Source: Pseudomonadota bacterium
GTDB taxonomy: Bacteria > Pseudomonadota > Gammaproteobacteria > Steroidobacterales > Steroidobacteraceae
NCBI GenBank assembly: GCA_021792555.1
Contig: JAJYUL010000010.1
Location: 1-64,000, forward strand
Reading direction: 5' to 3'
Length of the DNA stretch: 64,000 nt
In this document: in pieces, positions 53,093 through 61,683 of the stretch
How the letters are laid out: the number at the start of each line of letters is the position of its first letter
Position numbering within the stretch: the stretch's first letter is position 1
Notes under the pieces: generated by a model
What the model was told of the DNA's origin: nothing
Seen by the model: the letters and a program-made list of their open reading frames with translations, nothing else
The model's database searches: none
Translations under genes and position numbers: made by a program

Positions 53093-53500
53093 GCGCGCGC
53101 GGCGGGGAGCTCCCGCGTGCCGATCGACGTGAGCTTATCCAGATAACTGATTGAAATCAGGAATCCGTTCGATCAGGAAAACGCTGCGGGGCCGTGCGCC
53201 GCCGAGTGCACCCGCGCCCTGGCGCGGCGGCACCGTCGCGTGCGGAAAACGCTTGCCACCGCGAAACGCCCATGGTTAACATACCCCCGTCTCTGCTCGG
53301 CGACATGCGTGTTGCCGCAGAGGCGGAAGGAGAGGGCACAGGGAGGAGGGGAGCTGGCAGAAAAGCAACAAATCGATCGCGACCCTCAAAAGCAATAATA
53401 CGCCAGCGCGCCACAGCAGCGTTCGGCGCGCCGGGTCGGCGGGTTGAGTGCCTCTCCCCCTGTGCCTTCTTTATCCCCGGGTGCGCCGCAGCGCCGGCGC
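53093..53500. other. 408-bp gap between convergent pcm and the Mth938-like gene
   Basis: No convincing protein or RNA gene. It holds a small inverted repeat CTGATTGAAATCAG (53147-53160), an AT-richer stretch near 53360-53400 (AAGCAACAAATCG, AAAAGCAATAATACG) that stands out in this GC-rich DNA, and a hairpin GCGCCG/CGGCGC (53483-53500). A seven-T run on the minus strand (53506-53512) lies in the last codons of the Mth938-like gene. It must contain the 3' ends of both flanking transcripts; an unannotated small RNA in the AT-richer part cannot be excluded. Confidence 0.45.
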
Positions 53501-53872
53501 TCACGAAAAAAACAACGCCGCGGCGACTCGCCGGTCCTCGTGCACCAGGATGTTGAAGGTGCGGCAGGCGGCCCCGAGATCCATCATTTCCAGTCCGATG
53601 GCGCGCGCGCTGAAGGCGGCGCGGAGCGGCGCGGGCGCGAAGCGCTGGCGCGCGCCGGTGCCGATCAGCACGATCTGCGGCTCGAGCGCGAAAATATCCT
53701 CCAGATGCGCCGCCTCGAGCGCCTCGAAGCGCACCGGCGCCCACTCGGTGATCAGCCGCTCGGCGGTGATGATGCAGCTGGCGCGCACCACCGTCTGCCC
53801 GACGCGCAGCTCCTGCGGCGAGTAGGCCCGGACCGTATTGATCTGCGTTGCGCTCTCTAAGGTGAATCGCAT
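53501..53872 (-). CDS. Mth938-like domain protein (DUF498 family)
   Basis: A 123-residue soluble protein of the Mth938/DUF498 (NDUFAF3-like) fold family, whose bacterial function is unknown; the human relative assists complex I assembly. Visible family features are INTVRAYSPQELRVGQ, SCIITAERLITEW, QIVLIGTGARQRF and the C-terminal MDLGAACRTFNILVHEDRRVAAALF. ATG 53872 has no Shine-Dalgarno, but a -10-like TATCGT sits six bases upstream with ATGACG 17 bp before that, so the mRNA may be leaderless. It is divergent from rpfE, the two start codons being only 18 bp apart. A T-run covers its last codons. Confidence 0.85.
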   Translation of the reverse strand: MRFTLESATQINTVRAYSPQELRVGQTVVRASCIITAERLITEWAPVRFEALEAAHLEDIFALEPQIVLIGTGARQRFAPAPLRAAFSARAIGLEMMDLGAACRTFNILVHEDRRVAAALFFS

Positions 53873-53877
53873 GACGG

Positions 53878-53907
53878 TACGATAGCGCCCGTGAGCGAAC
53901 TCGTCAT
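53878..53907. promoter_or_regulatory. Shared divergent promoter for the Mth938-like gene and rpfE
   Basis: TACGATA (53878-53884) reads TACGAT toward rpfE and TATCGT toward the Mth938-like gene, ending 7 and 6 nt before the respective start codons. For the minus direction a -35 ATGACG (53907-53902, 4 of 6 matches) lies at exact 17-bp spacing, inside the rpfE coding start. The plus direction has no good -35. Neither gene has a Shine-Dalgarno, so both transcripts could be leaderless. Confidence 0.45.
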
Positions 53908-54913
53908 CGTCATTGCGGATCTGTATCTGGACCCCGACGCGGCCTCGCCGGCCCCCCGGCCCGGCGGGGCCGCGCTCGAGGGCATCGGGCCGCTGACGCG
54001 CTTTGCGCGCCGCGAGCCGCTCGAGCGCTCCTGGCGCGAGTGGGCGGCGCGCTGGCTCGGGCTCGAGCGCTATGCCGCTCTGCCGCCGGCGAGCGTGGCG
54101 GCCGCCGCGCTGCCCGCTCCGCCCGCCGCTCAGAGCGTGTGGCTCGCCGAGCCGCTGCACCTGACCGAAGGGGTCGGCCGGGTGCACCTGGAGCGGCGCG
54201 GACGGCTGCGCCTCGCTCGGGCGGAGCGCGAGCGGCTCGCCGAGCAGTTCAACGCGCTCTACGCCGGCTCCGGATGGAGCCTCGCGGCGCTGCAGTGCGG
54301 CGGGTTCGTGCTCGGGGCGCCCGGGGCCGAGCCGGTCGAGACCTGCGAGCCGGCGCGCCTGCCGGCGCGCACGCTCGCCGAATGCCTGCCGAGCGGCCCC
54401 GGCGCGCCCGCCCTGCGGCGCCTCGGCGCGGAGCTCGAGATGTGGCTGCACGACCATCCGCTCAATGCCGAGCGGGCCGCGCGCGGCGAGCCGCCGGTCT
54501 CGACGCTGTGGATCTGGGGCGGCGGGGCGCCGCCGGCCACGCGCCTGCCCGGCGCTGCGGCGCGCGGCGCCATCCACGGCGCCGAGGGGTATCTGGCGGG
54601 CCTGGCGCACCTGGCGGGCAGCGAGTGCCGGCAGGCGCCGCCGCAGTGGCCGTATGCCCCCGGCGCGCCGATCGGGCGCGCGCTGCAGGTGCTCGAGGTG
54701 AGCGAGGCGCTGCGGCGCGAGGGGGACTTCGATCTGCTCGCGGCGGTGGCGGACCTCGACCGCCGCTGGATCGCGCCGGCCGTGGCGGCCCTGCTCGACG
54801 GGCGGCTCGATCGGCTCTGGCTGCTCGCCAACGGGCGGGCCTGGTGCCTGCGGGCGCGCGATCGCTGGCGGCGCTGGCGGCGCGGCCGCGCGGGGCTGGG
54901 GGCGCTCACATGA
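53891..54913 (+). CDS. rpfE: RpfE-family protein upstream of recJ
   Basis: A 340-residue protein of the RpfE family, distantly related to cofactor-independent phosphoglycerate mutases/alkaline phosphatase-like proteins and known from the Xanthomonas rpf region; the molecular role is not established. Features: N-terminal ELVIVIADLYLDP, GPLTRFARRE, a middle segment LHLTEGVGRVHLERRG, AELEMWLHDHPLN and the family hallmark STLWIWGGG at about residues 202-210, then an acidic helix-rich end. No signal peptide or membrane segment is seen. The start is GTG 53891. The stop overlaps the recJ ATG; rpfE-recJ adjacency is conserved in xanthomonads and supports the name. Confidence 0.75.
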   Translation: MSELVIVIADLYLDPDAASPAPRPGGAALEGIGPLTRFARREPLERSWREWAARWLGLERYAALPPASVAAAALPAPPAAQSVWLAEPLHLTEGVGRVHLERRGRLRLARAERERLAEQFNALYAGSGWSLAALQCGGFVLGAPGAEPVETCEPARLPARTLAECLPSGPGAPALRRLGAELEMWLHDHPLNAERAARGEPPVSTLWIWGGGAPPATRLPGAAARGAIHGAEGYLAGLAHLAGSECRQAPPQWPYAPGAPIGRALQVLEVSEALRREGDFDLLAAVADLDRRWIAPAVAALLDGRLDRLWLLANGRAWCLRARDRWRRWRRGRAGLGALT

Positions 54914-56628
54914 TGCTGCGCGTGGTGCGCCGCCCGAGCCGGAGCGATGCGGGCCCGCTCGGCGCCGGACTGCATCCGGTGCTCGAGCGCGTGTACCGCG
55001 CGCGCGGGGTCAGCAGCGCCGAGGAGCTCGATACCTCGCTCGAGCACCTCACGCCCGTCGGCACGCTCGAGTCGGTGGAGGCGGCGGCCGAGCTGCTGCT
55101 CGCCCAGCGCGACGGCGGGCGCATCCTGGTGGTCGGGGACTTCGATGCCGACGGGGCGACCAGCACCGCGCTGATGCTGCGCGCGCTGCGCGCCTGGGGC
55201 TTCGAGGCGGATTTTCTGGTGCCGAACCGCTTCGAGTTCGGCTACGGCCTGACCCCTGAGATCGTGCGCGTCGCCGCCGAGCGCGCGCCGAGCCTGATCG
55301 TCACGGTGGACAACGGCATCGCGAGCCTCGCCGGCGTCGCCGAGGCGCGCGCGCTCGGCATCGAGGTGCTGGTCACCGACCATCACCTGCCCGGCAGCGA
55401 GCTGCCCGCCGCGCGCGTCATCGTCAATCCCAACCTGCCGGGCAGCCGCTTCGCGAGCCGTTCGCTCGCCGGGGTGGGGGTGGCCTTCTACGTGCTGGCA
55501 GCGCTGCGCCGGCGGCTCGAGGCGGCCGGTCTCGGCGGGGCACAGCGGCCGGGGGTGGCCGAGTGGCTCGATCTGGTCGCCCTCGGCACGGTGGCCGATC
55601 TGGTGCCGCTCGATCAGAACAACCGGGTGCTCGTCGAGCAGGGCTTGAAGCGCATCCGCGCCGGACGCTGCGTCCCCGGGATCCGCGCGCTGCTCGAGGC
55701 CGCGTCGCGCCCGAGCACGCGTCTGACCAGCGCGGACCTGGCGTTCGCGGTCGCGCCGCGGCTGAACGCCGCCGGACGGCTCGATGACATGTCGATCGGC
55801 ATCCAGTGCCTGCTCGCCGAGGCGGATGCCGCCGCGGGGCTCGCCGCGCGGCTCGATGCGCTCAACCGCGAGCGGCGCGAGATCGAATCGCGCATGCAGA
55901 CCGAGGCGCTCGCGGCGGTGCGGGGGCTCGATGAGGCGCGCACGCGCGCGCGCGAGCGCAGCGCCGTGTGCCTGTTCGACGAGAGCTGGCATCAGGGCGT
56001 GGTCGGGCTGGTGGCGAGCCGGGTGAAGGAGCGCGTGCGCCGGCCCGTGATCGCCTTCGCGGTGGCGAGCGACGGGGAGTTGCGCGGCTCGGCGCGCTCG
56101 GTCCCCGGCGTCCACATCCGCGACGTGCTGGCCCAGCTCGATGCCAGCCATCCGGGACTGATCGGCCGCTTCGGCGGGCATGCGATGGCCGCGGGCCTGT
56201 CGCTGCCGCGCGCGCGGCTCGATGAGTTCGCCGCGCTCCTCGATGCGCAGGTGGCGCGCTGGCCGCAGCGCGGCGCGCTCGCCGATGCGATCGAGACCGA
56301 CGGGGAGCTCGATGTGCAGCAGATCGCGCTCGAGACCGCCGAGGCGCTGCGCTCGGGCGGGCCCTGGGGCCAGGGGTTTCCCGAGCCGAGCTTCGATGGG
56401 CTGTTCACGGTGCGCAATGCCCGCGTGGTCGGGGAGCGGCACGTGAAGATGTGGGTGCAGGGCCCGCGCAACCGCGCCTTCGACGCCATTGCGTTCAATT
56501 TCCGCGATCCGCAGGCCGATGCGCCGCTGCCGCAGGGCGAGCAGCGCCTGGTGTACCGCCTGGACATCAACGAGTATCAGGGGGAGCGGCGGCTGCAGCT
56601 GCTGGTCGATCACGTCCTGCCCCCCTGA
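54910..56628 (+). CDS. recJ: Single-stranded-DNA-specific exonuclease RecJ
   Basis: 5'-3' single-strand DNA exonuclease of recombination and mismatch repair. The 572-residue product has the DHH core with ILVVGDFDADGATSTAL, TVDNGIASLAGV and VTDHHLPGSELP, then LDLVALGTVADLVPL. DHHA1 motifs follow (SWHQGVVGLVASRVKE, RFGGHAMAAGLSLP), and an OB-like C-terminal domain ends in RLVYRLDINEYQGERRLQLLV. ATG 54910 overlaps the rpfE stop; an adjacent ATG 54913 is alternative. Confidence 0.96.
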   Translation: MMLRVVRRPSRSDAGPLGAGLHPVLERVYRARGVSSAEELDTSLEHLTPVGTLESVEAAAELLLAQRDGGRILVVGDFDADGATSTALMLRALRAWGFEADFLVPNRFEFGYGLTPEIVRVAAERAPSLIVTVDNGIASLAGVAEARALGIEVLVTDHHLPGSELPAARVIVNPNLPGSRFASRSLAGVGVAFYVLAALRRRLEAAGLGGAQRPGVAEWLDLVALGTVADLVPLDQNNRVLVEQGLKRIRAGRCVPGIRALLEAASRPSTRLTSADLAFAVAPRLNAAGRLDDMSIGIQCLLAEADAAAGLAARLDALNRERREIESRMQTEALAAVRGLDEARTRARERSAVCLFDESWHQGVVGLVASRVKERVRRPVIAFAVASDGELRGSARSVPGVHIRDVLAQLDASHPGLIGRFGGHAMAAGLSLPRARLDEFAALLDAQVARWPQRGALADAIETDGELDVQQIALETAEALRSGGPWGQGFPEPSFDGLFTVRNARVVGERHVKMWVQGPRNRAFDAIAFNFRDPQADAPLPQGEQRLVYRLDINEYQGERRLQLLVDHVLPP

Positions 56629-57083
56629 GCGGTTCCCTTCCCGGCCTGTGCCGCGTCACTTGTCATGGAGTGCGCGCGGCCGCGCTGGCGGCGCGTGCCC
56701 GCCGCCGCATCCCCCGCGGGACGCGCGGCGAGGGATGGGCGTGGCACGACCCCGGTCGGCGGCGCGATGTTGTGTTGCAGGAGACGGGCGGGGCCGAGGC
56801 CGCGCACGGAACGGGCGCTCGAGGCGTGCGCGAGCGGCGGGCACCGCGTGGCGCAACGCACCTGATTGCGCGCTCGCATGAGCTCATCACTGCAACGCCG
56901 TCGCGGCTCGCGGCACGGAGCGTCATGATCGCGCTCAATCCTGCTTGGGTGGCGCGCCGGATCAACGTCTGATCCGGCGCGCAAACGGCGTCATCACTGG
57001 AACAACACGCGGGCAGCCGGCATCGCCGCCGCTCGGGCGCGGGGCGGGCCGGCGCCGCCTGCGCCGGGCGGGGTGTGTCGATC
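56629..57083. other. 455-bp gap between recJ and the LuxR-type regulator
   Basis: No open frame here resembles a protein family and no tRNA-like fold is seen. It contains a 10-bp palindrome ATGAGCTCAT (56878-56887) and a strong 13-bp hairpin (56952-56982). Its left 250 bp are extremely GC-rich and featureless. The promoter and any operator of the LuxR-type gene should lie in the right-hand part. Confidence 0.45.
56952..56982. repeat. Perfect 13-bp inverted repeat (strong hairpin) before the luxR-type gene
   Basis: GCGCGCCGGATCA (56952-56964) and TGATCCGGCGCGC (56970-56982) pair perfectly around the loop ACGTC. It is the longest perfect hairpin I found in the window. No T-run follows on either strand. 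It could be a Rho-independent-like stop for the recJ transcript, a repeat-type extragenic palindrome, or an operator about 100 bp before the regulator gene. Confidence 0.6.
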
Positions 57084-58067
57084 ATGGAAGCCATTCTGGA
57101 TTTCGCGCAGCGGCTGTACCGCATCGCGCAGCAGGCCGAGACGGAGCGCTTCCAGGACCTGGCGCTCGCGGCGCTCGGGGAGCATCTGCGCTTCGAGGCG
57201 GCGCTGTGGCTCACCGGCCAGCTGCACGCCGGGCAGCTGCAGGTGCACCGCATGCACGCCTACCGCATGCCGCTCGCGGCGCTCGAGGAGCTCATCGCTC
57301 TCATGCGGCAACATCCGGATGCGCTCGAAGTGACCGCAGCGGCCCCCGGCTGCGCGCACGTGTTCGAGGCCGCGGAGCTCTACGCGCGGCCGGCCGGCCA
57401 GGCCGCGCTCGCGCAGGTGCGCCGGTGGCGCATCGAGCGGCAGCTGCTCATCGCCACGACCGCGTGCGGCCTGCCCGGCGGGCAGTGGCTCTCGCTGCAC
57501 CGCCCGCAGAGCGATGCGCCGTTCGAGGCGGGCGAGCGTGCGGCGCTGCGGCTGCTGATGCCGCACCTGGCGGAGTCCCGGGCGGTGAACCGGGCGCTGT
57601 GTCTGCGCCGCGCCTCGAGCGAGCCGCTGATCGCCCCCGGTCCGCATCGCGCGCTCACCCTGCCGGACGGCACGGTGCTGCACTGCGGGCGGCTGGTGAG
57701 CGAGGCGATCGGCGCCACCTGGCCGCAGTGGAGCGGGCTGCGCCTGCCGCCGCCGCTGCTCGGGCGGGTGCTGCGCGAGGAGGCGGTGCCGCTCGCGGGC
57801 CGCGGCGAGACGCTGCGCGCGCGCCGGTTCTCCGATTCGCTCGTGCTCAGCATCCACAGCGTGCCGGTGCGCGAGCGGCTCACGCGGCGCGAGTACCAGG
57901 TGATGCAGCTGCACGCCGCGGGCAGCGACTGCCGGGCCATCGCGCGCCGCTGCGCGCTCGCGCCGGGCACGGTGCGCAACATCGTGCGCCTGTCCTACCG
58001 CAAGCTCGGCATCAACAGCAGGGCGCAGCTGCTGCGGCTGCTCGCGCGCGCATCCGGCGATGCGTGA
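57084..58067 (+). CDS. LuxR-family transcriptional regulator
   Basis: A 327-residue DNA-binding protein. The C-terminal LuxR/GerE helix-turn-helix covers about 265-325: LTRREYQVMQLHAAGSDCRA, then IARRCALAPGTVRNIVRLSYRKLGI split between the second and recognition helices. The N-terminal 230 residues do not match an autoinducer-binding domain or a receiver domain that I recognise; they look like a GAF-type sensor at best. ATG 57084 is chosen because GGGCGGGG lies about ten bases upstream; GTG 57075 is an alternative. It is flanked by recJ and prfB. Signal and targets are unknown. Confidence 0.8.
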   Translation: MEAILDFAQRLYRIAQQAETERFQDLALAALGEHLRFEAALWLTGQLHAGQLQVHRMHAYRMPLAALEELIALMRQHPDALEVTAAAPGCAHVFEAAELYARPAGQAALAQVRRWRIERQLLIATTACGLPGGQWLSLHRPQSDAPFEAGERAALRLLMPHLAESRAVNRALCLRRASSEPLIAPGPHRALTLPDGTVLHCGRLVSEAIGATWPQWSGLRLPPPLLGRVLREEAVPLAGRGETLRARRFSDSLVLSIHSVPVRERLTRREYQVMQLHAAGSDCRAIARRCALAPGTVRNIVRLSYRKLGINSRAQLLRLLARASGDA

Positions 58068-58161
58068 AGCGCGCCGGGGCCGGCCTGAGGCTGGAAATTC
58101 CCCCTGCGGGCCGTTAGCATGACCCGCTCAGTCGCGTATTTCACCCGGACGGCACCGCACG

Positions 58162-59257
58162 ATGGAACTCAATCCCCTCAAACGCCAGCTCAAAGACCTC
58201 GAGGAGCGCATGAGCTCCCTACGGGGGTTTCTTTGAGTACGATCTCAAGAAAGAGCGTTTGGAGGAAGTCGCGCGCGAGCTGGAGGATCCGGGCGTCTGG
58301 TCGCAGCCGGAGCGGGCGCAGCAGCTCGGTCGTGAACGCGCCCGCCTGAGCGGGCAGCTGCAGGCGATCGAGCAGGTCGATGCCGGCCTGCGCGACGCGG
58401 CGGAGCTGCTGGCGCTCGCCGAGAGCGAGAACGACGCGGCCACGGCGGCGGAGATCGGCCGGGAGGCCGGGCAGCTCGAGGCGGCGGTGCGCCGGCTCGA
58501 GTTAAAGCGCATGTTCCGCGGCGAGATGGACTCGCACAGCGCGTACCTGGACATTCAGGCCGGCGCGGGCGGGACCGAGGCGCAGGACTGGGCGCAGATG
58601 CTGCTCAGGATGTACCTGCGCTGGGGCGCCGCGCGCGGCTTCGCTTGCGAGGTGATCGATTCGAACCCGGGAGAGGTCGCGGGCGTGAAGAGCGCCACCA
58701 TCGAGGTGAAGGGCGAGTTCGCCTACGGGTGGCTGCGCACCGAGACCGGCGTGCACCGCCTGGTGCGCAAGTCGCCGTTCGACTCGGGCAACCGCCGCCA
58801 CACCTCGTTCGCCTCGGTGTTCGTGTCGCCTGAGGTCGATGAGGACATCGCGATCGACATCAACCCGGCGGACCTGAAGACCGACGTGTACCGCTCCTCG
58901 GGCGCGGGCGGCCAGCACGTCAACAAGACCGAATCGGCCGTGCGCATCACGCACATCCCCACCGGCATCGTGGTCGCCTGCCAGAACGAGCGCAGCCAGC
59001 ACAAGAACCGCTCGACGGCCATGAAGATGCTGAAGGCGAAGCTGTACGAGCTCGAGGTGAACAAGCGCAACGCCGCCGCCAAGGTGCTCGAGGACTCCAA
59101 GTCCGACGTCAGCTGGGGCAATCAGATACGCTCCTACGTGCTCGATCAGTCGCGCATCAAGGATCTGCGCACGGGGGTGGAGGTGGGCAATACCACCGCG
59201 GTGCTCGACGGGGATCTCGATCAGTTCTTGGAAGCCTCGCTCAAGGCGGGGCTGTAG
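58162..59257 (+). CDS. prfB: Peptide chain release factor 2 (programmed +1 frameshift)
   Basis: Releases finished peptides at UGA and UAA. It is read from ATG 58162 for 24 codons to CTT (58231-58233), where the in-frame TGA 58234-58236 must be bypassed by a +1 shift. Translation then continues GAG TAC GAT from 58235 to TAG 59257, giving 364 residues. The anticodon-mimic SPF motif is in [14 protein letters not shown], and the catalytic GGQ is in [17 protein letters not shown]. No Shine-Dalgarno is obvious before the ATG. lysS follows within 7 bp, the standard prfB-lysS operon. Confidence 0.97.
58222..58236 (+). promoter_or_regulatory. prfB autoregulatory frameshift site
   Basis: CGGGGGTTTCTTTGA: a purine-rich GGGGG stretch (internal Shine-Dalgarno-like) three bases before the slippery CTT, then the stop TGA at codon 25, followed by G. 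This is the conserved RF2 feedback site: low RF2 lets the ribosome pause at UGA and slip +1. The base after the stop is G, where E. coli has C. Confidence 0.92.
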
Positions 59258-59264
59258 GCAGGTT

Positions 59265-60785
59265 ATGACAGACACTCACGCGGAACGCGGCGGCGCCGAG
59301 CGCATCGACGAGAACAAGCTGATCGCCGAGCGGCGCGCCAAGCTCGCCGCGCTGCGCGCGCGCGGGGCGGCCTATCCGAACGATTTTCGCCGCGATGCGC
59401 TCGCCGGGCAGCTGCAGGACGCCTTCGGGGAGCGCAGCGCGGAGTGGCTCGAGGCCAACCCGACGCACGTGACCGTCGGCGGGCGGATGCTGCTGAAGCG
59501 GGTGATGGGCAAGGCGAGCTTCGCCAACATCGCCGACCGCACCGGGCAGATCCAGCTGTTCCTGCAGAAAGGAGCGCTCGGCGAGGAGCTCTACGAGGCG
59601 TTCAAGGGCTGGGACGTCGGGGACATCGTCGGGGCGAGCGGGGTGCTGTTCCGCACCAAGACCGGGGAGCTCTCGGTGCGCGTCGAGCGGCTGCGGCTGC
59701 TGGTGAAGTCGCTGCGGCCGCTGCCCGACAAGTGGCATGGGCTCGCCGACGTCGAGACGCGCTACCGGCAGCGCTACGTCGATCTGATCGTCAATGAGAC
59801 CAGCCGCAGCGTGTTCCGCGCGCGGGCGCGCATCGTGCGCTACCTGCGCGACTTTCTCGATGCGCTCGATTTCATCGAGGTCGAGACGCCGATGATGCAG
59901 CCGATCCCCGGCGGGGCGAGCGCCCGGCCGTTCGTCACGCACCACAACGCGCTCGACATGGACATGTACCTGCGCATCGCCCCGGAGCTGTACCTGAAGC
60001 GCCTGGTGGTCGGCGGGCTCGAGCGCGTCTACGAGATCAACCGCAATTTCCGCAACGAGGGGCTCTCGACCCAGCACAACCCCGAGTTCACCATGCTGGA
60101 GCTGTATCTGGCGTACGCCGACTACCGCGACCTCATGGACTGGATCGAGAAGGCGATCCGGGGGCTGGCGCAGAGCCTGCACGGCAGCGAGCAGCTGACC
60201 TATCAGGGGCGCCGCTACGATCTCGCCAAGCCCTTCCGGCGCGTGACGGTGGAGGAGGCGATCCTCGAGCACAACCCCGAGCTCGAGCGCGCCTCGCTGC
60301 GCGAGCCGGGCTATCTGCGCCGCGTGTGCGAGCGGCTCGGCATCCCGGTGCAGCCGCACGACGGGCCGGGCAAGCTGCAGATCGAGATCTTCGAGAAGAC
60401 CGCCGAGCACACCCTGTTCGATCCGACCTTCGTGTGCGCGTATCCGGCGGAGGTCTCCCCGCTCTCGCGCGCCAACGAGCAGGATCCGTTCCTCACCGAC
60501 CGATTCGAGCTGTTCATCGCCGGACGCGAGCTCGCCAACGGGTTCTCCGAGCTCAACGACCCGGAGGACCAGGCCGCGCGCTTTCGCGCCCAGGTCGCGC
60601 GCAAGGACCGCGGCGACGAGGAGGCGATGTTCTACGACGCCGACTATGTGCGCGCCCTCGAGTACGGCATGCCGCCGACGGCCGGGCTCGGCGTCGGCAT
60701 CGATCGGCTGGTGATGTTCTTCACGGATTCCCCTTCGATCCGCGACGTCATCCTCTTCCCGCACCTGCGTCCGGAGAGCGTGTGA
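59265..60785 (+). CDS. lysS: Lysyl-tRNA synthetase, class II
   Basis: Charges tRNA-Lys. The 506 residues contain an N-terminal OB-fold anticodon-binding domain (about 60-170, [20 protein letters not shown]) and the class II catalytic domain. Its motif 1 region is [20 protein letters not shown], motif 2 is [18 protein letters not shown] and motif 3 is [23 protein letters not shown] 59265 follows the prfB stop by 7 bp with GGCAGG upstream. murI begins 79 bp after its stop. Confidence 0.98.
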   Translation: MTDTHAERGGAERIDENKLIAERRAKLAALRARGAAYPNDFRRDALAGQLQDAFGERSAEWLEANPTHVTVGGRMLLKRVMGKASFANIADRTGQIQLFLQKGALGEELYEAFKGWDVGDIVGASGVLFRTKTGELSVRVERLRLLVKSLRPLPDKWHGLADVETRYRQRYVDLIVNETSRSVFRARARIVRYLRDFLDALDFIEVETPMMQPIPGGASARPFVTHHNALDMDMYLRIAPELYLKRLVVGGLERVYEINRNFRNEGLSTQHNPEFTMLELYLAYADYRDLMDWIEKAIRGLAQSLHGSEQLTYQGRRYDLAKPFRRVTVEEAILEHNPELERASLREPGYLRRVCERLGIPVQPHDGPGKLQIEIFEKTAEHTLFDPTFVCAYPAEVSPLSRANEQDPFLTDRFELFIAGRELANGFSELNDPEDQAARFRAQVARKDRGDEEAMFYDADYVRALEYGMPPTAGLGVGIDRLVMFFTDSPSIRDVILFPHLRPESV

Positions 60786-60864
60786 CCGTGCCGCCAGGCG
60801 CCCCGGCGCGCCCGCCTCGAGGCGGCGTGCCTCGGCGGACCTCGCTCGATTCTCTGCGCAGCGC

Positions 60865-61671
60865 ATGATCGGGGTGTTCGATTCCGGCGTCGGGGGTCTG
60901 ACGGTGCTCAAGGCGCTGATGCGCGAGCTGCCGGCCGAGCAGTTCGTATATCTCGGCGATACGGCACGGCTGCCGTACGGCACCAAGAGTCCCGCCACCG
61001 TCGCGCGCTATGCGCTGCAGGCCGCCGAGGCGCTCAGCGCTTGCGGCATCAAGTGCCTGGTGGTCGCCTGCAACACCGCCTCGGCGGTGAGCCTGCCGGC
61101 GGTGCGCGCGCACCTCGCTCCGGTGCCGGTGATCGGGGTGATCGAGCCGGGCGCCGAGGCCGCCTGCGCCGCCTCGCCCTCGGGGCGCATCGCGGTCATC
61201 GCCACCGAGGGCACGGTGCGCGGCGGGGCCTATCAGCAGGCGATCCTGCAGCGCCGTGCGCAGGCCGAGGTGCGCGCGCTGCCGGCGCCACTGTTCGTCG
61301 CGCTGGCCGAGGAGGGGCTGACCGACGGGCCCATCGCCGAGGCGATCGCGCACCACTATCTCGATGCGCTGTTCACGCCGGCCGGCGCGACGCCCGCGGC
61401 GGACACGCTGGTGTTGGGCTGCACGCATTTCCCGATGCTCGCGGGAGCCATCCGCGCCACGGTCGGCCCCGAGGTGCGCATCGTGGACTCGGCCGAGACC
61501 ACCGCGCGGCACGTGCGCGTGACGCTCGCGCAGGCGGGGCTGGCGTGCCTCGGCGGGCAGGGCGGCCTGCGGCTGCTCGCGACCGATGCGCCGGAGCGCT
61601 TCGCCCGCATCGGCGCGCGCTTTCTCGAGCGGCCGATCCGCACGGACGAGGTCGAGCTGATCGATCTGTAG
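60865..61671 (+). CDS. murI: Glutamate racemase
   Basis: Interconverts L- and D-glutamate for peptidoglycan. The 268-residue protein carries the two catalytic cysteines, Cys69 in VVACNTASA and Cys186 in LVLGCTHFPML, and the start motif IGVFDSGVGGLTVLKAL with YLGDTARLPYGTKS. It has no N-terminal extension of the gyrase-regulating type. It is tail-to-tail with ygfZ, 12 bp apart. Confidence 0.96.
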   Translation: MIGVFDSGVGGLTVLKALMRELPAEQFVYLGDTARLPYGTKSPATVARYALQAAEALSACGIKCLVVACNTASAVSLPAVRAHLAPVPVIGVIEPGAEAACAASPSGRIAVIATEGTVRGGAYQQAILQRRAQAEVRALPAPLFVALAEEGLTDGPIAEAIAHHYLDALFTPAGATPAADTLVLGCTHFPMLAGAIRATVGPEVRIVDSAETTARHVRVTLAQAGLACLGGQGGLRLLATDAPERFARIGARFLERPIRTDEVELIDL

Positions 61672-61683
61672 GGGCGGGCGGCC

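Noticed and set aside
53194-53556. 120-codon plus-strand frame in the gap after pcm
   Set aside because: Composition like random GC-rich sequence, no recognisable domain, and it overlaps the well-supported Mth938-like gene on the other strand.
56451-56972. Open frame running through the recJ end into the following gap
   Set aside because: Begins as an out-of-frame reading of recJ and has no conserved sequence; its last codons are part of the inverted repeat.
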